A stretch of DNA of 64,000 bases from Casimicrobiaceae bacterium (GTDB lineage Bacteria; Pseudomonadota; Gammaproteobacteria; Burkholderiales; Casimicrobiaceae). Each line of letters starts with the position of its first letter. The first letter of the stretch is position 1. The notes under the pieces were generated by a model. The model was not told the DNA's origin, searched no databases, and saw nothing but the letters and a program-made list of their open reading frames with translations. The position numbers were made by a program, and so were the translations under genes. The stretch covers positions 112,372 through 176,371 of the forward strand of contig JAPKHK010000002.1 of the NCBI GenBank assembly GCA_026646885.1, given 5' to 3'. Positions 51,561-59,095 of the stretch are shown here, one piece after another.

Positions 51561-52511
51561 TCAAATTTCCATGAGGTCCTTGCCGACGACGATGCGGCCG
51601 CTGAAATATTTGCGCACACCCTCGGCCCATTGTTCGTCGGTGATCGATGGATCGTCGCCCGGCACGAAATGGGACAGCACGAGCGTCTTGACCCCAGCGG
51701 CCGCGGCCACCCGCCCGACATCTTCCGGCACGGTATGGCTGGCGACGATGTGCTCTTTCAGCTTCGCCGCATTGGGGACCCTGGACAGCAGCTTCTCCAA
51801 GCCGGGTATGTACAGGATTTCATGCACCAGCACATCGGCGCCCCTGGCCAATCCGATCAGTTCGGGCGAGTAGTTGGTGTCGCCGGAAATCACGATCGAT
51901 CGGTCGGCAGTGTCGAAGCGCAAGGCGTAGGCATGCTCGATCGGGGGATGACGCACCCGCGCGGCGGTCACTTTGACGTCGTCGTTCTGCATCACCAGGC
52001 CCGCTTTGTCGAAGTCGTGCGCGAAGACGAGCTTGCGCAAATCGGGACGGCCTTCGTCGTCGATGCGCGTGTCGATGTCGAACTTCATGTAGTCGTAGAA
52101 GGCCTGCGTCATTCTTTCCAGGCCGGGCGGGCCCCAGGCATCGACCCGCGTGCGCAGTCCGGTAGCCCAGCCGTTGTAGATCACACTGCCATACTCGAGG
52201 TTGTGGTCGGAATGGTGGTGAGTGATGAAGAAGTAGCGGACAGAGTTCAGCGGAACGCCGGCCTTGACGAGATGCTGCGAGGTGCCGTAGCCGCAATCGA
52301 CGACATAAGGCACGCCGTTGATCAGCAGCAGCGTCGAGGGGTTCTTGCGCCCCTCGCCGCCGACCCGCGGGCCGCCCTTGGTGCCAAGCAGAATGAGCCG
52401 GGTTTTTTGGTGCGCAATACCTCCTGCTTGGGCGAGGACCGAGTTCATCGGCGCGACCCACGCGGCAGCCGCTGCTATCGTTACACCTGAAAGAAATCCT
52501 CTCCGATTCAT
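51561..52511 (-). CDS. exported metallo-beta-lactamase-fold hydrolase
   Basis: A 316-residue MBL-fold protein. The N-terminus MNRRGFLSGVTIAAAAAWVA resembles a twin-arginine signal, so the protein should be folded before export. The zinc motif is FFITHHHSDHNLEYG. Further metal-binding residues lie in ISGDTNYSPE and LSHFVPGDD. The layout resembles RNase Z-like or arylsulfatase-like MBL proteins. Its substrate is unknown. The position between the CoA ligase and the beta-oxidation gene ties it to the same pathway, perhaps removing an ester or sulfate from the substrate outside the cytoplasm (inference). Confidence 0.82.
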   Translation of the reverse strand: MNRRGFLSGVTIAAAAAWVAPMNSVLAQAGGIAHQKTRLILLGTKGGPRVGGEGRKNPSTLLLINGVPYVVDCGYGTSQHLVKAGVPLNSVRYFFITHHHSDHNLEYGSVIYNGWATGLRTRVDAWGPPGLERMTQAFYDYMKFDIDTRIDDEGRPDLRKLVFAHDFDKAGLVMQNDDVKVTAARVRHPPIEHAYALRFDTADRSIVISGDTNYSPELIGLARGADVLVHEILYIPGLEKLLSRVPNAAKLKEHIVASHTVPEDVGRVAAAAGVKTLVLSHFVPGDDPSITDEQWAEGVRKYFSGRIVVGKDLMEI

Positions 52512-52563
52512 GTCTGCCTCCTTGGCTGTTGAAGTGGTCGGAAGTGGTTAGGTTGTTCCGACC

Positions 52564-54444
52564 TTACGCAAGACGGATTACGGTTGCGGCGGCTGGTTCC
52601 GCATACAGGCATTCGACCAGGCCGGCGCGGCGGGCGAGAACCGCACGCTGATTGATGTAACCCTTGTCGGTGATCTCGTTGGCATCAATCGAGGGCGGTT
52701 CTGCTATGAGCATGGCGCGAGTGGCATAGGTGGAACTACCGCCGCCTTTGGACCTCAGTTCGGCGAGTGCGCCGCGCAGATGTTCTTTCACCCGATGGTC
52801 ACTCAGCACCTCGGTGAGCGGCGCGTCAACCGGCAGGTCGGGGCAAAGACTGCGGCAGCCCGCTGCATGCGCGAAAACGAGGAATCCGACTTCCTCGCGG
52901 TCGTGGCCGGTGACGACCAGATCTTGGGCGAGGGGCGCCAAAGCCGGCAGGGCCCTGACGCGCAGTTCGCCCACGTGCACCCACACGCCGCTCGTCAGCT
53001 TGAAGTTCTCGGCGATGCGCCCATCAAACTCGATGCCTTGCGATGGATCGGCGGGATTGGCAAATTTGCCGGCATCGCCGGTGCGATAGAAACCCTCTGC
53101 GTCGAACGCCTCCCGGGTCAGGTCGGGCCGTCTCCAGTACCCTGGCGTTACGCCTGGACCCCGCACACGCAGCTCAAGTTTGTCTTCATTGGGCACGAAT
53201 TTGACTTCCGTGCCCGGGGCCGGCAGACCGATTACCCCTGCGCGTTCGATCGAGAAGTGCACCGTGGTGACCATAGGCGCGGTTTCAGTCGCGCCCCAGG
53301 CGGAGACCATCACCGTACGTCTACCGCGTTCTCGAACCGAGATGTCTTCCAATCGCTTCCACAGGTTCTGAGGCAAGGCCGCAGCAGCGTAAAAGATCAT
53401 CTGCAGTTTTCTAAAGAAGCTTTGTCGCAGATCTTGGTCGTGCTCTAGATAAGGAATGAGTGCATCGAAGCCGCGCGGTACGTTGAAATAGAGGGTTGGT
53501 GATATCTCCCGCAGGTTGGCCACGGTCTTTTCGATCAGACCGGGAACCGGCTTGCCCTCATCGATATAGAGCGTGCCGCCGTTGGCCAGCACCATGTTGA
53601 AGTTGTGATTGGCGCCAAAAGTGTGGTTCCAGGGCAGCCAATCGACAATGATTGGCGGCGTCTCGCCGAGGAAGGGCCAGAGCTGGCGAATCGCCTGCTG
53701 GTTGGAGCAAAGCATGCGGTGGGTGTTGATGACACCCTTTGGCAACCCGGTGGAACCGGAGGTGAACAAAAACTTCGCGATGGTCTCGGGGCCGACCGCA
53801 GCATGCGCCCTGTCGACGTCCTCGCCAGGCGATTTTCGCAAGTCGCCGAAGGCCGTCGCCTTCTGTTTGGCCGGGGGCTTGTCGCCGAGGACGATCTCGG
53901 CGCCCCGGAAATCCACTGCCTCGAGCACGCCCGCAAACCTGGCACCGTCGTTCGCGAAGACGAGGCCGGGCTCGAGCAGGGCGGCAATGGCCTTAACCTT
54001 GGCGTAGTCCCTCGACAACAAAGAATAGGCCGGCGATACCGGTGCCACCGGCACGCCCACATGCATGGCCCCTAGCGTGAGTAGCGCGTGGTCAAGGGAG
54101 TTGTCCGACAGGAGCATCACCGGGCGCTCCGCCGACAGGCCGCGCGCCAGCAACGCGGCACCGATGGCTCGCGCTTCATGGAGCGCTTCGGCGAAAGTGA
54201 TGCTACGCCAGGCTGCGCCATTACGCTCGGCGAGAAATGGCGTTTCTGGCTTGCGTTGCGCCCAGAACTCAAGATACTCGCCCAGGCAGCGCGCATAGGG
54301 CTGAAGCGTCTGCACCGAGCGCAGTACGCGCTCGCCTCGGGCGTGGAGGTCCAATTTCACATCTGGGGGCGCAAAGGCGAGTCCGAGCGCGTCGGGCGAT
54401 GTCGCACCGGTCTTGGCGCACCCGGCGGTGCTTGCTGCCTTCAT
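52564..54444 (-). CDS. feruloyl-CoA synthase-like acyl-CoA ligase
   Basis: A 626-residue AMP-forming acyl-CoA ligase of the feruloyl-CoA synthase group. The P-loop FLFTSGSTGLPKGVINTH, DWLPWNHTFGANHNFNMVL, the WGATETAP motif and a C-terminal GVWVHVGELRVRAL segment fit. It would activate a phenylpropenoic acid such as ferulate or p-coumarate to the CoA thioester with ATP. CGGAGGAG 7 nt upstream fixes the start at 54444. First gene of the aromatic operon; the divergent regulator begins 131 nt away. Confidence 0.87.
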   Translation of the reverse strand: MKAASTAGCAKTGATSPDALGLAFAPPDVKLDLHARGERVLRSVQTLQPYARCLGEYLEFWAQRKPETPFLAERNGAAWRSITFAEALHEARAIGAALLARGLSAERPVMLLSDNSLDHALLTLGAMHVGVPVAPVSPAYSLLSRDYAKVKAIAALLEPGLVFANDGARFAGVLEAVDFRGAEIVLGDKPPAKQKATAFGDLRKSPGEDVDRAHAAVGPETIAKFLFTSGSTGLPKGVINTHRMLCSNQQAIRQLWPFLGETPPIIVDWLPWNHTFGANHNFNMVLANGGTLYIDEGKPVPGLIEKTVANLREISPTLYFNVPRGFDALIPYLEHDQDLRQSFFRKLQMIFYAAAALPQNLWKRLEDISVRERGRRTVMVSAWGATETAPMVTTVHFSIERAGVIGLPAPGTEVKFVPNEDKLELRVRGPGVTPGYWRRPDLTREAFDAEGFYRTGDAGKFANPADPSQGIEFDGRIAENFKLTSGVWVHVGELRVRALPALAPLAQDLVVTGHDREEVGFLVFAHAAGCRSLCPDLPVDAPLTEVLSDHRVKEHLRGALAELRSKGGGSSTYATRAMLIAEPPSIDANEITDKGYINQRAVLARRAGLVECLYAEPAAATVIRLA

Positions 54445-54557
54445 GAAATCTCCTCCGTCATCGACGTCTATGCCCGAGCGGCGATCTGCAAATCGCCTGG
54501 TTCCCCCGTTCGGGTTGATTGTGGCAAGGTAGCAAGAGAAAACTAACTTGTCAAACG

Positions 54558-54572
54558 ACCGGCCAAACCGGT
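54558..54572. promoter_or_regulatory. candidate operator before the TetR-type gene
   Basis: ACCGG-N5-CCGGT inverted repeat ending 3 nt before the regulator start. It lies in the 131-nt divergent region and could serve for autoregulation and control of the ligase operon. Confidence 0.4.
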
Positions 54573-54575
54573 AGT

Positions 54576-55616
54576 ATGAAGCTGCGGATGCCCAAGCGGG
54601 AGGCCCATTTTTCTGCCTGCGACTTGCGGTATCCTGCGGTGCGTAAAGTTTTGGGAGAGCACTTGGACACACGCAAGGGAGAGCAGGCGAAGCGCGATTC
54701 AGTCAGCGTGGTTGCCGCGGCATTGCGCTACGCCCGTGAGTTTCCGCAACGCGGGCAAGCGCGAGCGGCACTGGATTTGTCGCGGCAGGGACTGCAGATT
54801 TCGGCGTCCGGCGTGCGCAACATTTGGCTGGAACACGGTCTGGAGACGACCTACAAGCGCTTGCAGGCGGTAATGCGCGAAGCGAACGGAATGCAGGTGC
54901 TCACCGACAAGCAGCGCGAGCTGCTGCGCCGGGGCGAGGCCAGCCGCCGGCTAGCGAGTAAGGCGCAGCGGGCGTTTGCCGCGGAGGATGCCGAGGAGGG
55001 CGGAGAGCGTCGCCTGCAGATCATGCTCGCCGCGGCGCAGCTGTTCGTGGAGCGAGGCTACGTCGGAACCTCGATCCGCCAGATCGCCGAGCGTGCCGGC
55101 TTGCTGCCGGGCTCGGTGTACCACCATTTTCCCGCCAAAGAAGATCTCTTCGTGGCCATTCAGCATGAGAGTTTCGGGAATCTCATGCGCAACATTCGCG
55201 AAGCAATTGGTCATAGCGCCGATCCGTGGGTTCGTCTCGAATGGGCGTGTGCGGAGCATATCCAGGATGTGGCCGCGGGAGATGCCATCGCGCAAGTCAC
55301 GGCAACCGGTCTTTTCGCCATCCACGAGCAGGGTTTACAGCGTCGGCTGAAAGGCGATCGCGAAGCCTACGACCAATTGTTTCGGGAATTGGTCGAAGCC
55401 CTCGATTTGCCCAAAAGCATCGATCGCTCCTTGTTTCGGCTCAGCCTCTTGGGGGCGCTCAACTGGTCACATGTGTGGTACCGACCGGGGAAGAAGTCGC
55501 CCCGGGAAATTGCTGCACAGATCGTCTCGATGCTCCGATTCGGTGCCATAGGCATGACTGCTGGAGAGCAGCAGGCGAACCCAGCAGTCTGCGAGAAGCA
55601 CAGAACGAGGCCCTGA
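54576..55616 (+). CDS. TetR/AcrR family regulator with an extra N-terminal transposase-like helix-turn-helix
   Basis: A 346-residue protein, longer than the usual 200-residue TetR. Residues about 45-110 (REFPQRGQARAALDLSRQGL, then SASGVRNIWLEHGLETTYKR) look like the N-terminal winged HTH of IS481-type transposases, where GQ.R.A.EL...G..VSPSGVR..WLRH.LET is usual. A TetR HTH follows at about 145-195 (RGYVGTSIRQIAERAGLLPG and VYHHFPAKEDLFVAI), then a helical ligand domain. No transposase catalytic domain remains. It is divergent to the ligase operon and is its likely regulator. The start may be ATG 54576 or 54588; no strong ribosome-binding site is seen. Confidence 0.85.
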   Translation: MKLRMPKREAHFSACDLRYPAVRKVLGEHLDTRKGEQAKRDSVSVVAAALRYAREFPQRGQARAALDLSRQGLQISASGVRNIWLEHGLETTYKRLQAVMREANGMQVLTDKQRELLRRGEASRRLASKAQRAFAAEDAEEGGERRLQIMLAAAQLFVERGYVGTSIRQIAERAGLLPGSVYHHFPAKEDLFVAIQHESFGNLMRNIREAIGHSADPWVRLEWACAEHIQDVAAGDAIAQVTATGLFAIHEQGLQRRLKGDREAYDQLFRELVEALDLPKSIDRSLFRLSLLGALNWSHVWYRPGKKSPREIAAQIVSMLRFGAIGMTAGEQQANPAVCEKHRTRP

Positions 55617-55728
55617 CGGAGTAGCAGCAAAAAGACCCGCAAGCCTGGGGTCGGTTGGCAAAACGGGGCAAGCGTCGGATGCAGCTTAAGACCTAAGCCC
55701 GGCGCGAGTGAAGCTCCCGCACCCGGGG

Positions 55729-55770
55729 TTGACACGGCCTGCACCCGCAACGATAATCATTCGCATTCGC
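55729..55770 (+). promoter_or_regulatory. tonB-hmu promoter with overlapping Fur box
   Basis: TTGACA at 55729-55734, 17-nt spacer, GATAAT at 55752-55757, a near-consensus promoter. Overlapping the -10 is GATAATCATTCGCATTCGC (55752-55770), which fits the Fur-box pattern (repeats of GATAAT or ATTC). It predicts repression when iron is plentiful. Confidence 0.8.
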
Positions 55771-55788
55771 GTTATTGGCCGTCCGCTT

Positions 55789-56472
55789 GTGTCCAGTATC
55801 AACATTTGCCTTCCAGCCTGTATTGCATCGCGCCCCGCCTCCCATCAGGCGAGAGGCAGACCCATCGCGCTGCTGCTAGCTGCGCTGGTGCACGGCGTTC
55901 TGGTATGGGCGTTCTGGGGGCAGGGGCAAGTCCTGCTCGAAAGGGCGGCGCCGGTGCTGGAAGTTCGTCTGCTTGCAGCCGCTAAAAAGCCCGAGCCGCG
56001 CCACGAACAGCGGCCGGAAGTGATCAAAGCCGTGCCGCTCAGCCTGCCGCAGCTCGCCCCGCCGACCATCGTCTGGCAAGAGCCTCGGCTCGAAGCTGCG
56101 CCGCCCGCCGCCGCACCGCCGGTCGCGGCACCCGCGGCAGTGGCAAGCCTCGCTCCGGCGATCACCCCGTTACCACCACCGGTCATTACGCCGGCGCGTT
56201 TCGATGCCGCCTATCTTGCCAATCCGGCGCCGGAGTACCCTTTGTTGTCGCGTCGCCTGGGCGAAGCGGGGCGGGTGCTGCTGCGCGTCTTCGTCAATGC
56301 CGAGGGGGATGCCGAGCGGGTGGAATTGGCGCAGTCCTCGGGCAGCAGCCGGCTGGACCATGCCGCGCTCGCGGCGGTGCGCCGCTGGCGTTTCGAGCCC
56401 GCGAAAGAAGGCCCCTTGCCGGTTGCCTGCTGGGTGCAAGTGCCCATCGTCTTTGATCTGAGGAACGCATGA
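55789..56472 (+). CDS. tonB: energy transducer TonB family protein
   Basis: A 227-residue TonB. One N-terminal membrane anchor (GRPIALLLAALVHGVLVWAF with the Ser/His-type pattern) is followed by a Pro/Ala-rich periplasmic stretch and a C-terminal TonB domain (ANPAPEYPLLSRRLGEAGRV, DHAALAAVRRWRFEPAK). It transmits proton-motive force to outer-membrane receptors. I place the start at the GTG at 55789, since the in-frame GTG at 55708 lies upstream of the Fur-controlled promoter. Its stop overlaps hemP by 4 nt. Confidence 0.88.
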   Translation: MSSINICLPACIASRPASHQARGRPIALLLAALVHGVLVWAFWGQGQVLLERAAPVLEVRLLAAAKKPEPRHEQRPEVIKAVPLSLPQLAPPTIVWQEPRLEAAPPAAAPPVAAPAAVASLAPAITPLPPPVITPARFDAAYLANPAPEYPLLSRRLGEAGRVLLRVFVNAEGDAERVELAQSSGSSRLDHAALAAVRRWRFEPAKEGPLPVACWVQVPIVFDLRNA

Positions 56473-56687
56473 ACCCTCGCTTGAGCCGTGCCGTCACCCA
56501 GGCCAGCGGCGACCAACCAGCCGATCAAAAGCCGGCCGATGATACGTGCGCCAGCTCCTTGCCTTTCGGTCCGGTGATCGACAGTCGCACCCTCTTTTGC
56601 TTCTCGCGCGTGGTGACCATCGATCACGGCGGCGAGCGCTACATGCTGCGTTTGACACGCGCCAACAAACTGATTTTGACCAAATGA
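56469..56687 (+). CDS. hemP: hemin uptake protein HemP
   Basis: A 72-residue protein with the HemP signature at its end: VIDSRTLFCFSRVVTIDHGG followed by ERYMLRLTRANKLILTK. HemP is small, iron-repressed and found with haem transport genes; in Burkholderia it acts as a regulator of haem uptake gene expression (established for the family). The first 35 residues are not conserved. Its presence points to haem as the cargo of the operon. Confidence 0.9.
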   Translation: MNPRLSRAVTQASGDQPADQKPADDTCASSLPFGPVIDSRTLFCFSRVVTIDHGGERYMLRLTRANKLILTK

Positions 56688-56814
56688 AAGATTGGTTCCG
56701 CCACGGCAGCTAGCGCCGTGCGCAGCCGCAGATCGTTGCGGCATGATGGTCTTCAGCCAGCCACCCCAGCGCCGGGCGCGCGAGGTCGCCAGCCCATGTT
56801 CTTGAACTTTACCC

Positions 56815-59094
56815 ATGGGGGGCACCAAGGTGTGCAAAGAAGAGACATTGCTTCATCGCGCCGGCCGTCTGCGGCAACTGTCGTTGGGTTTGCTGCTGGC
56901 TTTCGGATCGGGATTTGCCGTCGCGCAGGATAAGGCGTTGCGGGACGTCGTGGTCACCGCGACGCGCAGCGAAGCCGTGGCCGAGGAACTGGCGGCCACC
57001 GTCAGCACCGTGGATCAAGACGACTTGGCGCGGCGCCTGCCGCGTGATGCCGCCGCATGGTTCGCCGATGATCCGGACCTCGCTTGGTCGCGCGATCTGC
57101 GTCGCTTCGGCGCGACGCGCCCCAACGTGCGCGGCCTCGAAGACAACCGCGTGTTGCAGCTCATCGACGGCATCCGCCAAGGCGATTACTACAACGGCGG
57201 CGGGCCCACCAATTTCACCCTGAGCGCGCCTTTGGGAGCGATGCCCGATTTCGTGCACCGCGTCGAGGCGGTGCGCGGCCCGGGGTCGAGTCTGTATGGG
57301 TCCGACGCGATGGGTGGTGTGATCGGCACCCTCACGCTCGCGCCCGAAAACCTCTTGGGTGCGAGTGGCACGCAGGCGGCGCAAGTCAAGGCGACCTACC
57401 TCGGCGAAAGCGAAAGCACACGCGCCACCGCCCTCGGTGCGTGGCGCGCGGGCGGCTTGGCGCTGCTTTTGGGCGTGTCGCACCAGCGCGGACAAGAAAC
57501 CGATAACTTCGGAGAGGTCGACACCACCGCGCCAACCCGCAGTCGGCCGAATCCGCAGACCACACGCGACAGCGGTCTTCTTGCCAAGCTGCATTGGAAA
57601 CTCCTGCCCGGGCAGGAGTTGCGCTTCGCCGTCGAGGGCCGCGAAACCGAGGCCGACATCGAAGTGCGGCGTCTGTCGTCGAGTCTGCCGCGCGTCAGCG
57701 CCATGGTGGGCGAGGACCAAACGCGTCGTTGGCGTTTGAGCGGCGAGTGGGAGCACCGCCCCGCGCCGGGTGGACTCTATGACCGGTTGCTGGTTCGGGC
57801 TTGGGGCCAAGATGCCGACACCGAAAACCGCAATTTGCAAAGGCGCAGCAATACTTCGGCAAGCTGCTCCGCGGTGGCGGGAGGCGTCAACAACTGCCTC
57901 ATCGACCAAAGCTTCTTCTTCGAACAAGAAACCGCCGGGCTGCAAGTGCAGGGAGCAATGGAGTGGCACCTGGGCACCTCGACCCACCTCTTCACCTTTG
58001 GCGTGGATCTCGAAGCCGCCGAAATCGCCGAAAAGCGCGACGCCGCCATCCGCAACGAAACCACTGGCGCGACGCTCAACAGCCTGGCCGGCGAAGCCTT
58101 CCCTTTGCGCGATTTTCCGGTGGGTCGCAGCAAAAGCGCGGGACTCTACCTGCAGGACGAAATCCTTGGCCTTGCCGACGGAAGGCTTTCGCTCACGCCG
58201 GGCTTGCGTTATGACTGGCGCGAACTCGAACCGCGGGTCGACGATCTGGTTTTGCCCGTGCTGCGCGCCATCAACCGCAGCGCCGCGGCGCAGCGCGATG
58301 GCGCCTGGTCGCCCAAACTGGGCGCGCTCTATCGTCTGACCGCGGGCCTCACGGTGTACGGCCAAGCCGCGCGGGCCTTCCGCGCGCCCAACTATCGCGA
58401 AGTCAACGGCGCCTTTCGCAATCCGGTGCAAAGCTACGGCGTCAGCCCCAACCCCGATTTGCGTCCGGAAAGCGGCGTGAGCCTGGAGGCGGGTTTGCGC
58501 TTCGCCGGCAAGGATTGGCGTGCGAGCCTCGCGGCCTACGATAACCGCTATCGCGACTTCATCGAATCCGTACAGCTCGCCTGCCCCAGCGATCCGCGTT
58601 GCCTCGCCGGCCTCACCAACACCAGCATGGCGGTGAACTTGGCGCGTGTGCACATCTATGGCGCGGAAATCCGAGGGCAATGGAACTTTGCGTCCGGCTG
58701 GCGAGCCGAGGGCGCCATCGCCACGGCGCGCGGCAGCGAAACGACCAGCGGCGCGCCGCTCGACAGCATCGAGCCGGCGCGGGCGAGTGTGGCACTGCTG
58801 TACGCCGCCGAGCGTTGGGGCGCCGAAGCGCGCGCCCGTGGCGCCGTAAAGAAAACACGCGTCGATGAGCGTGACGGCACTTGGTTCAAGCCGCCCGGTT
58901 ACGGCGTGCTCGATCTTGCCGCTTGGTGGCGGGTCGATCGCTACACCTTGCGGGCCGCTGTCAACAATGTGTTCGATCGCAAGTATTGGCTCTGGAGCGA
59001 CATCCGTCAGGCCGATGCGCGTAGTCCGTTGGGCGTGGATTTCTATACCCAGCCCGGGCGCAGTTTGGGCCTTTCGCTGCAAGCGGAGTTCTGA
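56815..59094 (+). CDS. TonB-dependent outer-membrane haem/haemoglobin-type receptor
   Basis: A 759-residue receptor with signal peptide (LGLLLAFGSGFAVAQ), TonB box-like DVVVTATR (about 45-52), plug domain (LRRFGATRPNVRGLEDNRVL, RVEAVRGPGSSLYGSDAMGG) and a 22-strand barrel. FRAP at about 522-525 and NPDL at about 546-549 match the haem-receptor boxes. Between them, where haem receptors usually carry a conserved His, no His is present, so the ligand contact may differ. It ends RSLGLSLQAEF with terminal Phe. The downstream chelatase gene begins 1 nt after its stop. The 127-nt gap to hemP holds no clear promoter. Confidence 0.9.
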   Translation: MGGTKVCKEETLLHRAGRLRQLSLGLLLAFGSGFAVAQDKALRDVVVTATRSEAVAEELAATVSTVDQDDLARRLPRDAAAWFADDPDLAWSRDLRRFGATRPNVRGLEDNRVLQLIDGIRQGDYYNGGGPTNFTLSAPLGAMPDFVHRVEAVRGPGSSLYGSDAMGGVIGTLTLAPENLLGASGTQAAQVKATYLGESESTRATALGAWRAGGLALLLGVSHQRGQETDNFGEVDTTAPTRSRPNPQTTRDSGLLAKLHWKLLPGQELRFAVEGRETEADIEVRRLSSSLPRVSAMVGEDQTRRWRLSGEWEHRPAPGGLYDRLLVRAWGQDADTENRNLQRRSNTSASCSAVAGGVNNCLIDQSFFFEQETAGLQVQGAMEWHLGTSTHLFTFGVDLEAAEIAEKRDAAIRNETTGATLNSLAGEAFPLRDFPVGRSKSAGLYLQDEILGLADGRLSLTPGLRYDWRELEPRVDDLVLPVLRAINRSAAAQRDGAWSPKLGALYRLTAGLTVYGQAARAFRAPNYREVNGAFRNPVQSYGVSPNPDLRPESGVSLEAGLRFAGKDWRASLAAYDNRYRDFIESVQLACPSDPRCLAGLTNTSMAVNLARVHIYGAEIRGQWNFASGWRAEGAIATARGSETTSGAPLDSIEPARASVALLYAAERWGAEARARGAVKKTRVDERDGTWFKPPGYGVLDLAAWWRVDRYTLRAAVNNVFDRKYWLWSDIRQADARSPLGVDFYTQPGRSLGLSLQAEF

Positions 59095-59095
59095 A

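Noticed and set aside
55689..56814. Possible cobalamin riboswitch ahead of the receptor-chelatase genes
   Set aside because: No B12-box-like element is visible upstream of tonB or in the hemP-receptor gap; the Fur box and HemP favour iron and haem.
58865..59095. N-terminal extension of the chelatase frame overlapping the receptor gene
   Set aside because: The real GTG at 59096 has a ribosome-binding site and opens directly into a signal peptide; the upstream codons lie inside the receptor gene.
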